The notes beneath the pieces are model-generated. The model was not told where the DNA came from. It worked only from the letters and a program-made list of their open reading frames with translations, and did no database searches. A stretch of DNA of 64,000 nt, from positions 109,758 through 173,757 of the forward strand of contig NZ_JALKFZ020000140.1 of NCBI RefSeq assembly GCF_023243075.1. Reading direction: 5' to 3'. The position numbers and the translations under genes were made by a program. Below are positions 43,891 through 53,010 of this stretch, one piece after another (the first letter of the stretch is position 1; every line of letters begins with the position of its first letter). The DNA is from Frankia sp. AiPa1 (GTDB lineage: Bacteria > Actinomycetota > Actinomycetes > Frankiales > Frankiaceae).

Positions 43891-45024
43891 TCAGACCGGT
43901 TCGCTTTCGGCGTCGCGGCGGGGGACGGGGGAGTGGGCGGTGGGGCGGGGGCGGCGGCGTTTCCAGGCTCGGGTGTCGCGGGGTTCGGCGTACGGTTCGA
44001 CGTCGGTGGGCAGTCCGCCGAGCAGGGCGCGTTCGCGGGCGATCTCGGCGTCGAACTCGAGGCCGAGCAGGATCGCGAGGTTCGACAGCCAGAGCCAGAC
44101 CAGGAAGATGATGACACCGGCCAGGGTGCCGTAGGTCTTGTTGTACGAGCCGAAGTTCGCCACGTACACGGCGAACCCGGCGGAGGCCGCGAGCCAGATC
44201 ACCACGGCGAGGATGCTGCCCGGGGTCAGCCAGCGAAAGCCCGGTACTCGCACGTTCGGCGTCGACCAGTACAGCAGCGCGATCGTGATCAGCATCAGGG
44301 CCGCGAGCACCGGCCACTTCGCGTACGACCAGGCGTGCAGGGAGCCGACGTCGACGTTGAGGATCTTCCCGATCCGCTCGGCGGCGCCACCGGAGAAGAC
44401 GACGATGGCGACACTGGCGCCGATGAGAAGCAGCAGGGCGATCGTCACCGCGATGCGCAGGGGTACGACCTTCCACATCGGCCGGCCTTCGGGGACGTCG
44501 TAGACGACGTTCGCGGCCCGGATGAACGCCGCGATGTAGGTGGACGCCGACCACAGCGAACCGGCGAGGCCGACGATCGCGAGGACACTGCCGGTGCCGC
44601 GGCTTGCCCGCAGGTTGGTGATGGCGTCCCGTACGACGTCGCGGGCCGAGCCGGGCGCGAGCTGCTGCACGTTGGTCAGGATGCGGTCGGCCTCGGCGTC
44701 CCCGACGAGACCGACCAGGGAGACGAGCACCAGCAGCGCCGGGAAGACGGCCAGCACGCCGTAGTAGGTGAGCGCGGCGGCGCGGTCGGGCAGTTCGTCG
44801 TGGCGGAACTCGCGCACGGTCCGCCGCAGCACCGCGAACCACGACCGGAACCGCAGCTCCGACGGCCGTCGCGGCAGCGCGTCCGCCGCGGGCATCTCCT
44901 GGCCGGGCGAGGGAGCGGCCTGCTCAGGCGACGCCGGCCCGGCGCCGGACCCGGACACCGCCGTCGAGCCGTTCTCCCGCCGGCGCGGTCGCCAGGTCGC
45001 TGCCATGAGACGGTATTTGACCAT
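43891..45024 (-). CDS. YihY/BrkB-family membrane protein
   Basis: ATG 45024 or ATG 45006 may be the start; neither has a clear ribosome site. After about 65 disordered residues comes the six-helix YihY/BrkB region with its family signature RAAALTYYGVLAVFPALLVLVSL and later VIIFLVWLWLSNLAILLGLEFDAE. The tail is Arg/Pro-rich. The family has been tied to serum resistance and RNase BN by name only; its real function, possibly transport or envelope maintenance, is open. It is a single gene with no evident functional link to its neighbours. Confidence 0.88.
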   Translation of the reverse strand: MVKYRLMAATWRPRRRENGSTAVSGSGAGPASPEQAAPSPGQEMPAADALPRRPSELRFRSWFAVLRRTVREFRHDELPDRAAALTYYGVLAVFPALLVLVSLVGLVGDAEADRILTNVQQLAPGSARDVVRDAITNLRASRGTGSVLAIVGLAGSLWSASTYIAAFIRAANVVYDVPEGRPMWKVVPLRIAVTIALLLLIGASVAIVVFSGGAAERIGKILNVDVGSLHAWSYAKWPVLAALMLITIALLYWSTPNVRVPGFRWLTPGSILAVVIWLAASAGFAVYVANFGSYNKTYGTLAGVIIFLVWLWLSNLAILLGLEFDAEIARERALLGGLPTDVEPYAEPRDTRAWKRRRPRPTAHSPVPRRDAESEPV

Positions 45025-45133
45025 CACGGCGCGAGTGAAACGTCGCCGGTACCACCGCTGTGGGCACAACGGGCGATGTGTCCGCCTTCGCGGTGCCCGG
45101 CGTCATGCGCGGGCGTGGTCTGAGGAGGCGTGA

Positions 45134-47065
45134 TCAGCTGACCTGATGGTCGTCGGGGTCGACCGTCGCGGTCATCGCCCAGTAGTCGACCAGGCGCCAC
45201 GGGCACAGCACGTAGACGCGCCCGTCGCGCGCCTTGTACCAGGAGTGCTCGATCGAGGGATGGCCCCACATCAGCGTGCTGATCTCCCGCTGTAGCGCCT
45301 GCTGGTACCGGTCATGGGCGGCGCGGGTCGGCTCGATCGCCCGGTGACCGCCGGCCAGTAGCGTCCGGATCGCGTCGCCGATGTAGCGCAGCTGGCATTC
45401 GGTGGTGAGGATGACGCTGCCAGCGTGCGCGAGCCCGGTACCGGGGCCGCCCAGCATGAAGAAGTTCGGGAAGTCCGGGACGGAGATGCCCCGGTAGGCC
45501 GTCGGCCTGCCGTCCCAGGCCTTGGCGAGCGCCGTACCGCCGCGGCCCACGATCTCCATCGGCCAGAGCAGCTCACTGGCCCGGAAACCGGTGGCGAGGA
45601 CGATGACGTCGACGTCGAAGCGCTGACCGTCGGCGGTCGTCACCGACGACGGGCCGACGCCGGCGATCGGGTCGGTGACGAGCTCGACGTGCGGCCGCTT
45701 CAGACACCGCAGCCAGCTGCCGTTGTCCTGGAGCATGCGCTTGGCCATCGGTGGGTAGTCCGGCGTGACCAGGGCCGCGAGCCGTGCGTCGTCCCCGACG
45801 TGCCGCATGATCCAGTCGAGGAACACCTCGCGGCGCGCGGCGCTCGCCGCGTTGGCGGTGTGCGGGAAGTCCGGCCACCGCTCGTCGATGCGGACGAGTT
45901 CCAGCAGCCTGTCGCTGGACTGCCACATGAGCATGAACCGATACCAGCGGGCGTAGCCCGGCAGGTGCCGTAGCGCCCAGTGCTCGCCGGGTCGCACCCG
46001 CTCGTGGTAGCGAGGGTTCGGCGCCATCCACTGCGCCGTGCGCTGGAAGACGACCAGGTGCTCGACGTCGTCGACGATGGCGGGGCCGACCTGGAAGCCG
46101 CTGGCGCCCGCCCCGATCAGGGCGACGCGCTTGCCGCGCAGGTCGACCGAGTGGTCCCACTCGGCGGTGTGGAAGACCGGGCCGTCGAAACCGTCCAGAC
46201 CCGGCAGGTCGGGGATGGACGGCCGGCTGAGCAGGCCGACCGCGGAGATCACCACCCGCGCGGTGCGGGTCTCGCGCAGCCCTTCGGGCCCGCGGATCGT
46301 CACCAGCCAGTGCCAGGCGACCTCGTCCCACTCGGCCCGTTCCACCTCGCGGTGCCAGCGGACGTGCTCGGCGATGCCGTGCCGGTCGAAGATCTCGCGG
46401 AAGTAGCGGTGGAGTTCGGGCTGGCGGGCGTAGTACTCGCTGAACACGTCGGCCGGCTCGAACGAGTAGGAGTAGTAGTGGCTGGCGACGTCGACCCGGG
46501 CGCCCGGGTAGCTGTTGTCCAGCCAGGTCCCGCCGACGTCGCCGTTCCTCTCGATGATCTCGAACGGGATGCCGGCCTCCTTCAGCCGGATGCCGGCGAG
46601 CAGTCCGCCCTCGCCGCATCCGATGATCAGGACCGGTAACTCCGCGCGGTCGTGGGCCGGCGTGCCGGCGACCGGAAGAGCCCGCGGGTTGCGGCCCGCG
46701 AGGTCCATCTCCTCCTGGTACATCGCCGCGTAGTCGTCCGGGACCGGCTCGCAGGCGATCCAGTCCATGATCTCGCGGATCAGTGGGGGGTCGAGCGGCC
46801 GCGTCGGCGGGCAGCCCGCGTCGCGCCAGGCGGCGATCGCCGTGAGCGCCCGTGCCCGTAACGCGGCCTGTTCGTCCTCGGACAGCCGGCCCTGGAACTC
46901 GTTCTGCACGAACTCCCGGGGACGGATCGGCCCGCGCACATGCGACATGTCGCCGGTGATCTGCACGACCGCGGCGGTCAACGCCGAGACCGACAGGGAC
47001 CCCAGGGCCCGGGCGATCGTGGCGTCGTCGTCCCCGATCGGCTCGGTGCGCAGATGCCGGCTCAC
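45134..47065 (-). CDS. Baeyer-Villiger-type flavin monooxygenase
   Basis: The gene starts at GTG 47065, overlapping the esterase stop as GTGA. The 643-residue protein has an N-terminal extension of about 145 residues. The FAD loop LIIGCGEGGLLAG, the BVMO fingerprint FDGPVFHTAEWD and the NADPH loop VALIGAGASGFQVG follow. Extended BVMOs of this sort oxidise cyclic or steroid ketones to lactones or esters with O2 and NADPH. Pairing with an esterase in one transcript is the classical ketone-to-ester-to-acid route. Confidence 0.9.
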   Translation of the reverse strand: MSRHLRTEPIGDDDATIARALGSLSVSALTAAVVQITGDMSHVRGPIRPREFVQNEFQGRLSEDEQAALRARALTAIAAWRDAGCPPTRPLDPPLIREIMDWIACEPVPDDYAAMYQEEMDLAGRNPRALPVAGTPAHDRAELPVLIIGCGEGGLLAGIRLKEAGIPFEIIERNGDVGGTWLDNSYPGARVDVASHYYSYSFEPADVFSEYYARQPELHRYFREIFDRHGIAEHVRWHREVERAEWDEVAWHWLVTIRGPEGLRETRTARVVISAVGLLSRPSIPDLPGLDGFDGPVFHTAEWDHSVDLRGKRVALIGAGASGFQVGPAIVDDVEHLVVFQRTAQWMAPNPRYHERVRPGEHWALRHLPGYARWYRFMLMWQSSDRLLELVRIDERWPDFPHTANAASAARREVFLDWIMRHVGDDARLAALVTPDYPPMAKRMLQDNGSWLRCLKRPHVELVTDPIAGVGPSSVTTADGQRFDVDVIVLATGFRASELLWPMEIVGRGGTALAKAWDGRPTAYRGISVPDFPNFFMLGGPGTGLAHAGSVILTTECQLRYIGDAIRTLLAGGHRAIEPTRAAHDRYQQALQREISTLMWGHPSIEHSWYKARDGRVYVLCPWRLVDYWAMTATVDPDDHQVS

Positions 47066-48012
47066 CCGGTGCCCACTGCCTGGATCGCGTTGGCGACGAG
47101 GCCGAGGGCCTCCTCGGCGCGGGGCAGCACCGCCGGGTCCAGGGTGAGGAACCCGTGGATCTGCCCGGCGAAGACGTGCAGGTCGACCGAGACGCCGGCG
47201 GTCCACAGACGCTCGGCGTAGGCGAGTCCCTCCGCGACGAGCGGGTCGCATCCGCCGAGCAGGAGCGTCGTCGGCGGAAGGCCCGTGAGCGTCGCCAGCA
47301 GCGGCGCGACGTCCGGGTGGGAGCGGGTCGCCTCGTCCGGCACGTACTGGTCGAAGAACCAGTTCCGCTCGGCGTCGGTGAGCGGCCACTGCTGGCCGTA
47401 GGGTCCGGCCGAGGGCTCGCGGCCGGCCTGGGTGCCCGGGTAGGCCAGGATCTGGCGGGCCACCAGCGGACTGCCCGCCGCGACCAGCCGGCGTACGGCG
47501 ACCGTGCCGATGTTCGCCCCGGCGGAGTCACCCAGCACGATCAGCCGGTCGGCGCCGCCGCCCCAGCGTGGCGCGTGGCGTGCCGCCCAGCGGACGGCCT
47601 CCTGCGCGTCCTCGACCGCGGCCGGGAACGGGTGCTCGGGCGCGAGACGGTACTCGACGGAGACGACCACGCACCGCGCCGCGTGGGTCAGTCGCCGGCA
47701 GAAGGCGTCCGACGCGGCGACGCTGCCGATCACCCAGCCGCCGCCGTGCAGGTACACGACCACGGGCAGGTCCTGTGCCGCGTCCGGCTGGTAGACGCGC
47801 ACGGCGATCGAGCGCCCCGGGGCGGGTACGGCCTCGTCCCGGGCGCAGGCCACCTCGGGGCCCGGTCCCGCCTGGCGGGCCCGTTCCTCCAGGTAGGCGC
47901 GGGCACCCTCGACACCGAGCTCCACGAGCGACGGCTGCCCGAGCGTGAGGATCCTGCTGACCAGTGCCTCGGCATCGGGGTCTCGGACCACCCGGTCGAA
48001 GGACAACACCAC
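47062..48012 (-). CDS. Alpha/beta-hydrolase esterase, HSL family
   Basis: GTG 48012 is taken as start because GGAGGTG stands just upstream. The frame is open to 48072, but that part lies in an inverted-repeat regulatory sequence. The 316-residue product has the oxyanion motif YLHGGGWVIGS and the nucleophile in GDSAGAN, with an Asp (CDPLVAEG) and a His (GQIHGFL) placed as the rest of the triad. It would hydrolyse the ester or lactone formed by the coupled Baeyer-Villiger enzyme. Confidence 0.9.
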   Translation of the reverse strand: MVLSFDRVVRDPDAEALVSRILTLGQPSLVELGVEGARAYLEERARQAGPGPEVACARDEAVPAPGRSIAVRVYQPDAAQDLPVVVYLHGGGWVIGSVAASDAFCRRLTHAARCVVVSVEYRLAPEHPFPAAVEDAQEAVRWAARHAPRWGGGADRLIVLGDSAGANIGTVAVRRLVAAGSPLVARQILAYPGTQAGREPSAGPYGQQWPLTDAERNWFFDQYVPDEATRSHPDVAPLLATLTGLPPTTLLLGGCDPLVAEGLAYAERLWTAGVSVDLHVFAGQIHGFLTLDPAVLPRAEEALGLVANAIQAVGTG

Positions 48013-48030
48013 GCGGGCACCTCCACTTGA

Positions 48031-48073
48031 CTTGACACTGCGGAGTGTCTTTCTGGCGTCAAGCAGTGTCAAG
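48031..48073. promoter_or_regulatory. Inverted-repeat operator or promoter element before the esterase/BVMO operon
   Basis: Perfect 11-bp arms CTTGACACTGC (48031-48041) and GCAGTGTCAAG (48063-48073) are 21 bp apart. Inside, GACACT-GCGG-AGTGTC (48034-48049) forms a second palindrome, so the AGTGTC half-site occurs three times. It lies 19 bp before the esterase start. Confidence 0.7.
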
Positions 48074-48090
48074 GAGGCCGGTCGGCCAGC

Positions 48091-49302
48091 TCAGGTCATC
48101 GTGTAGCGGATGGGGAGGCGTTTGGGACCGCCGACGAACAGCGTCTCGACGTACTCCGGGGCGCCGGCGAGTTCGATCGAGCGGATCCGCGGCACCAGCT
48201 CGGCGTAGAGCGCGCGTGCCTCGAGCCGGGCCAGGTGGGTGCCCAGGCAGAAATGCGCGCCGATGCCGAAGGCCAGATGCTTGTTCGGTGTCCGGCCGAC
48301 GTCGAAGCGGTGGGGGTCGTCGAAGACGTCCTCGTCGCGGTTGGCCGACGGATAGGACAGCACCACCGAGTCGCCCTTGGGGATCGTGACGCCGCGGACG
48401 ACCGTGTCCTCGGTGGCGGTGCGCATGAACTGCTTGACCGGCGACACCCAGCGGATCATCTCGTCGACCGCGGTCGGGAGGAGACTGAGATCGTCGGACA
48501 GCCGCTTCCACTGGTCGGGGTTGTCCAGCAGGGCATGCAGGCCGCCGGAGATCGCGGAGCTGGTCGTGTCGTGCCCGGCGGTCGCGATGAGCACGTAGTA
48601 GCCGACCGCCTCCAGCTCGCCGATCAGCTCACCGTTGATCGTGGCGTTGGCGATCGCCGAGCCCAGGTTTTCGGTCGGGTTCGCCCGGGCGCGGGCGATC
48701 GTGCCCTGGAAGTAGAGGAAGAACTCGGTGAGGGCCTGGACCACGTTCTTGTCACCGAGGTCGACGTCGTCGGCGCCGAACAGCTCCTGCGTGAGCTTCA
48801 GCATCCGGGGGAAGTCGCTCTCCGGCAGGCCGAGCAGCGAGAGGATGACGTAGAGCGGGAAGTGGGAGGCCACATCCGTGAAGAAGTCGCACTCACCACC
48901 GAGGTCGGCCATGTGGTCGACGTAGCGTTTCGCCAGCTCCTCGATCCGGCCGGTGAGCGTGCGCACGCCGGAGGGCTTGAACCAGTCCGCGCTCAGATGC
49001 CGATAGACGCCATGGTCGGGCGCGTCCATCTGGACGAGGGTGCGCACCTGCAACGACTCCCGAGGGGTGATCGGGCCGCGGGCGAGGGCAGTGCGGGGTT
49101 CGTTGATCCAGATGTTGGCGGCGCGCGAGATGGTTGAGACGTCCTCGTGCCTGGTGATGGCCCAGAACGGGACGAAGTCGTCCACCTCGACCCGGTGCAC
49201 CGGCGACTCGCGGCGCAGCAGCGCGGTCGCGGAGTGGAACCACTGCTCATCCGCGTAGGCGCGGGGAATCGTGAAGACGCGGCCGGCCTCTTCGACGTCC
49301 AT
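48091..49302 (-). CDS. Cytochrome P450
   Basis: The 403-residue soluble P450 has the oxygen-activation motif AGHDTTSS, the ExxR in DEMIRW and the heme ligand Cys352 in FGIGAHFCLG. The N-terminal region with TLVQMDAPDHGVYR is typical for actinobacterial CYP families that hydroxylate terpenes, steroids or alkyl compounds. It is upstream of, and in line with, the esterase/BVMO operon. Electrons would come from a ferredoxin; the ferredoxin-reductase fragment at the right edge is a candidate partner but distant. Confidence 0.93.
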   Translation of the reverse strand: MDVEEAGRVFTIPRAYADEQWFHSATALLRRESPVHRVEVDDFVPFWAITRHEDVSTISRAANIWINEPRTALARGPITPRESLQVRTLVQMDAPDHGVYRHLSADWFKPSGVRTLTGRIEELAKRYVDHMADLGGECDFFTDVASHFPLYVILSLLGLPESDFPRMLKLTQELFGADDVDLGDKNVVQALTEFFLYFQGTIARARANPTENLGSAIANATINGELIGELEAVGYYVLIATAGHDTTSSAISGGLHALLDNPDQWKRLSDDLSLLPTAVDEMIRWVSPVKQFMRTATEDTVVRGVTIPKGDSVVLSYPSANRDEDVFDDPHRFDVGRTPNKHLAFGIGAHFCLGTHLARLEARALYAELVPRIRSIELAGAPEYVETLFVGGPKRLPIRYTMT

Positions 49303-49350
49303 GGCTGGTCTCCCTCGGGTCGGCGCGCGGTCTGGCCTCAGGCGTGCCCG

Positions 49351-49382
49351 AAATCAGACGGACACGAAATCAGACATACACG
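49351..49382. repeat. 16-bp direct repeat in the P450 promoter region
   Basis: AAATCAGACGGACACG (49351-49366) is followed directly by AAATCAGACATACACG (49367-49382), 14 of 16 identical, 49 bp upstream of the P450 start. Inverted CAGACA / TGTCTG elements lie just beyond. Probably a regulator-binding region. Confidence 0.6.
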
Positions 49383-49463
49383 AAAACTACAGATGTATGA
49401 TTGTCTGTCCGAAAGCTTTCATGGCCGGCGTCAACGTGTCAAGAGCCACAGGGGTGGCCGGCG

Positions 49464-49529
49464 CCGGTCATCGCGGTGCGCGCGGCCGGTCATCGCGGTG
49501 CGCGCGGCCGGTCATCGCGGTGCGCGCGG
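49464..49529. repeat. 22-bp tandem repeat, three perfect copies, at the 3' end of the TerD/TerA gene
   Basis: Exact copies at 49464-49485, 49486-49507 and 49508-49529. The stop codon of the TerD/TerA-like gene (49512-49514) lies within the rightmost copy, so the array extends from the last codons into the intergenic region. Confidence 0.9.
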
Positions 49530-51131
49530 CGTGGTGCCGTCGGGACCCCACTCCAACGTCCAGCCGTAGCGTGCGGCGGCATCGGCCTGCGTGCCGGTGA
49601 GAAAGTCGTTCTCCCGGCGGATGACCAGGTCGTCCTCGACCACGTGGAAGGATGCGACGACGCAGAGCCGGGCATCGCCCGGGGCCTCGCCGAGCCGGAT
49701 CGTCAGGTGCTCGCCGGTACCCGCCGCCACGGCGAGCTCCACCCGCAGCGCCGCCCAGTCCGGTGCCGCACGCAGGCCGTAGGCGAACACGAAGAACCGC
49801 CGGAACGTGGGCAGCGACGCGAGATCCACGAAGATCGTCTGCCCGTCGCGTTCCTCGCGCCGGCCGAGCCGCAGCACCTGGCGGCGCGCGCCGTGCCCCG
49901 GGGCACTGACCAGCCCGTCCAGGTCCTGCAGGACACCGGCCGACCCTGTGTCGGCCTGCCAGAGACAGCCGAGGTGGATGTTACTGGGCCGCGGCAGACC
50001 GGTGCGTGTGGTCAGCGCTGACCAGCGCAGCGTGACGGTCATCGCCCCGGACCCGCGCTCGTCCGGGGTCCAGATCGTAGCCGGATGATCGTCATCGAGC
50101 GTGTCGATCCGCTCGGTCCGCTGCCGATGCCGGGACGACCGCACCCCGATGCTCACCGCGGGCGACGGCCCTCGCCCCGCGCTGCCCACCCGCGGTTCCG
50201 ATCCGAACTCGGCTCCAGGTTCGGGCCTACCGCCAGGAGCTTCCCCCAGATCCAGCGCGGAGGATCGTCTGGCGGCCGGCTTCGGGCGGACGGGCTCTGG
50301 GTGAACCGGCACCGGGCGAACGGGCTCTGGGCGAACCGGGACTGGGCGAACGGGCTCCGGGTGAACCGGGACTGGGCGCACCGGGACCGGGTCGCCCGCG
50401 GCGGGATGCGCCGCGGGCCCGGCCCGGGAAGGTGAGGGTGCGGGCACCGCCTGCGGCTGCGGCTGCGGGTGTAGGTGCGCGGTGAGGGTGCGATGGCTGC
50501 GGGCGGGGGAGGACCTGGCCAGGAAACCCGCGACGTCGACGGGGTGGGCGGCGTCGCCGGCGGCGGCCAGGGTGGTCAGGCCGTCGGTGTAGCCCTGCGC
50601 GACGCAGCGGATCTTCCAGCCGCGGGGGTGCCGGTAGAGCTCGCCGAAGACCATCGCGGTCTCCCGCCCGGTCTCCGCGTCCACACAGCAGCGGACCAGT
50701 TCGGTGCCGTCCGCCCCGAGCAGCCGAAGATAGGCGCCGTGCACCGAGCGGAACGTCCGATGCCGCCCGACGGCGTCGTACACCGCGACGCCGAACTGGA
50801 TTCGCTCGACGTCGGACGGGATGGCACCGAGCGTCACCACGAGCCGTTCCGCATCGCCGACGAGCGGCCGTGGCGGCGGGGTCGCCGTGGGCCGCTCCTC
50901 GGGATTGGGTACCTGCTGGGCCAGCAGCAACGCGGTCCCGCCGGGGCTGGCAGGGCCGGCGGGACCAGCACCCTCGGGCCTGGTGACGGCGATGACGGCG
51001 TCGAGCTCCAGATCGGCGAGCTCCGGCCGGTCGTCCCAGCCCAGCGCCACGCTCAGCGGTGCGCTCTGGTCGGCGACGCCGAGGTCGGCCAGCGCGATGT
51101 TCCCGCCCTTGGGCAGCACGCGGGGCGCCAT
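49512..51131 (-). CDS. TerD/TerA-type tellurium-resistance/stress protein with proline-rich linker
   Basis: The 539-residue protein has two beta-sandwich domains of the Ter superfamily. The first (residues 1-205) begins with MAPRVLPKGGNIAL and holds the acidic LGWDDRPELADLELDAVI calcium-binding type loop and VFGELYRHPRGWKIRCVAQGY. The second (about 360-535) has MTVTLRWSALTTR, LGCLWQADTGSAGVLQDLDG and FFVFAYG, the form of TerA-like domains. They are joined by a linker of VRPVPVHPEP repeats. Ter proteins bind calcium and are thought to act with membrane partners in stress or phage defence. The ATG overlaps the upstream stop by one base. Confidence 0.85.
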   Translation of the reverse strand: MAPRVLPKGGNIALADLGVADQSAPLSVALGWDDRPELADLELDAVIAVTRPEGAGPAGPASPGGTALLLAQQVPNPEERPTATPPPRPLVGDAERLVVTLGAIPSDVERIQFGVAVYDAVGRHRTFRSVHGAYLRLLGADGTELVRCCVDAETGRETAMVFGELYRHPRGWKIRCVAQGYTDGLTTLAAAGDAAHPVDVAGFLARSSPARSHRTLTAHLHPQPQPQAVPAPSPSRAGPAAHPAAGDPVPVRPVPVHPEPVRPVPVRPEPVRPVPVHPEPVRPKPAARRSSALDLGEAPGGRPEPGAEFGSEPRVGSAGRGPSPAVSIGVRSSRHRQRTERIDTLDDDHPATIWTPDERGSGAMTVTLRWSALTTRTGLPRPSNIHLGCLWQADTGSAGVLQDLDGLVSAPGHGARRQVLRLGRREERDGQTIFVDLASLPTFRRFFVFAYGLRAAPDWAALRVELAVAAGTGEHLTIRLGEAPGDARLCVVASFHVVEDDLVIRRENDFLTGTQADAAARYGWTLEWGPDGTTPRAPR

Positions 51132-51652
51132 CAGTCGAGGTCGGAGCGCCGGAACTTGGCGTCCAGGAAACGGGCCTGGATCGCCAGCTGCGCGGCGTCG
51201 CCGGTGTAGACGAGATCCTGCAGGTCGCCCGCGCCCTCGTCGAGCAGCTGCAACTGGCGGACGAGGTCCTCGGCCGCGGTGGTGCCGGTGACGCCGGGGC
51301 GGTCGGCGTACTGCGGTGGCAGTGCGGTGAAGTCGTCCAGAGCCTGCGGCAGGTACTCGTGGATGATCGCGGTCAGGCCGCGCATCTCCTCGTCGCTGGC
51401 CGACTGGCGCTCGACGTGGAGCAGCAGTGGGCGCAGGATGTCGTCGATGTCGCGCACGGTGGGCACCACGCCGGGTGGCAGCCGTCCGCCGTCGGCGTTG
51501 ACCCGGGTGACGAGCGCGGCCAGTTCCTCGCGCAGTTGCCGGACCCGCGCGGGTACGTCGCCGCCGCCGGCCCCGCCGCCTCGTGGATCGCCGCCGGGGC
51601 CGGCCTGACGCGTGTCACCCTCGGCGGCGCCGGAACGCCGACGGAAGATCAC
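51131..51652 (-). CDS. Unknown helical protein of the Ter/TelA operon
   Basis: The 173-residue protein starts at GTG 51652 after a GGAGG site. The first 35 residues are Gly/Arg-rich. The rest is helical (VRQLREELAALVTRVNADGG, DIDDILRPLLLHVERQSASDEEMRGL, AEDLVRQLQLLDEGAGDLQDLVY). No enzyme motif or membrane helix is visible. Small helical proteins of this type often sit between TelA and TerD genes in actinobacteria and may bridge the two. It is overlapped by one base with the TerD/TerA gene. Confidence 0.7.
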   Translation of the reverse strand: MIFRRRSGAAEGDTRQAGPGGDPRGGGAGGGDVPARVRQLREELAALVTRVNADGGRLPPGVVPTVRDIDDILRPLLLHVERQSASDEEMRGLTAIIHEYLPQALDDFTALPPQYADRPGVTGTTAAEDLVRQLQLLDEGAGDLQDLVYTGDAAQLAIQARFLDAKFRRSDLD

Positions 51653-51783
51653 CCTGCCTCCTCCCGCATGCCGATCACGCGCGTCGCACCCAGGTCGATC
51701 CCTGCCTGCCCGCGGGCCGTGCTTCCCGCGGGCAGTGCCTCCCGCCGGAGCACTGCGCTGCGCAGGGCCGCGGAGCGAGCCGC

Positions 51784-53010
51784 TCAGCGCTCGTCCGCGC
51801 GGGCCCGTTCCAGGTAGGCGCGGGATCGACCGACCTGGGTCTCGAGCGCGGCGACCGTCGTTGCCATGCTCTCCACCGCCCTGGCCTTGTACCCGTCGAT
51901 CGCGTCCATCGTCGCGAAGATGTTGTCGAACGCCGTCTGTAGTGCCTCGACGCCGACGCCGCTCCCGGCCGCCTGCTCGTGCAGCTGGCCGGTCTGCTGG
52001 CGCAGCATCTCGCTGGTGGAGGCGATCATGCTGCTGGTGGTGGCGTTCAGCGCGTTGATCTGGTCGAGTACGAGCTTCTGGTTCGCCAGCGCCTGCGCGA
52101 CGATGACGGCGGTGCGCAGCGCGGCGACCGTCGTCGACTGCGCCCGGTCAACACCCTTGATGAGTTCGAGGTTGTTCTTGCGGACCAGATCGAGCGCGAG
52201 ATAGCCCTGCACACTCACCGCAAGCTGGGTGAGCAGGTCCTGCTGGCGCTGGCGGATGGGGAACAGCGCGTCGGAGGTGAGGGCGTCGGCGGCGACCGGG
52301 TTGGCCGGGCGCAGCTGCTCGATCTTGCCGGCGACCGCGCCGTCGAGTGCCTTGGCCAGCGTGGCGTACTCGGTGAGCTTGCCCATGGCCGCCCACAGGT
52401 TCGCCTTCTCCTGCTCGATGGCGGCGTTGTCCTTGCGCAGCTCGTCCTGGCCGGAGTCCAGCGCCCGGATGATGCCGTCGAGCTGCTTCTGGGCCGACTG
52501 GTAGCGCTGGAAGTAGGCGGAGATCCTGTTGCCGAACGGCACGACGCCGAGCAGTTTGCGGGTGCCCTTGAGGTCTGCCTTGCCCGGGTCGAGATCGGTC
52601 ACCGTCTCGCGTAGCTCGACGAGCGTCCTCGCGACCCGGCCCTGCGCGTCACCGCTCCCTTTCCCACGGGTGGAGGCGAGGGCCGCGGCGGGCCGTTCGA
52701 GCATCCGGTTCGACACCCGGGCGCTGGCGACGATCTCCCGCTGACCCATCGACGCGATGTCGTTGATCTTTTCCTGGAACGCGGGGCTGCGCGGGTCCTG
52801 GGTGGCGAGCTCCTGGGCGAACCCGGCCGCCCGGGTGCGCAGCGCCGCCCGGGTCGCCTCGTCGATCGGGACCATGCTGTCGACCTGGTCGTCCGGGATC
52901 ACCGGCACCGGCTGGGGGGGAGCGAGCTGGAGCGCCCCGCCGCCCGGACCGGGTGACGCCGCCGCGACCGTCGGCGGCGTCAGTGACTTTCCCAGGTCCA
53001 GCTCCGACAT
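51784..53010 (-). CDS. telA: TelA-family toxic anion resistance protein
   Basis: ATG 53010 follows GGGGAGGAA; the open frame upstream has no support. The 408-residue protein is almost entirely helical and shows the TelA pattern (FGNRISAYFQRYQSAQKQLDGII, LDSGQDELRKDNAAIEQEKANLW, LIKGVDRAQSTTVAALRTAVIVAQAL, ALQTAFDNIFATMDAIDGYKARAVESM). TelA proteins accompany TerD proteins and are linked to tellurite resistance and envelope stress. It is the first gene of the three-gene operon that ends with TerD/TerA. Confidence 0.9.
   Translation of the reverse strand: MSELDLGKSLTPPTVAAASPGPGGGALQLAPPQPVPVIPDDQVDSMVPIDEATRAALRTRAAGFAQELATQDPRSPAFQEKINDIASMGQREIVASARVSNRMLERPAAALASTRGKGSGDAQGRVARTLVELRETVTDLDPGKADLKGTRKLLGVVPFGNRISAYFQRYQSAQKQLDGIIRALDSGQDELRKDNAAIEQEKANLWAAMGKLTEYATLAKALDGAVAGKIEQLRPANPVAADALTSDALFPIRQRQQDLLTQLAVSVQGYLALDLVRKNNLELIKGVDRAQSTTVAALRTAVIVAQALANQKLVLDQINALNATTSSMIASTSEMLRQQTGQLHEQAAGSGVGVEALQTAFDNIFATMDAIDGYKARAVESMATTVAALETQVGRSRAYLERARADER

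Noticed and set aside
49464..49529. CRISPR array
   Set aside because: The 22-bp units abut without spacers and the region has no cas genes; it is a plain tandem repeat.
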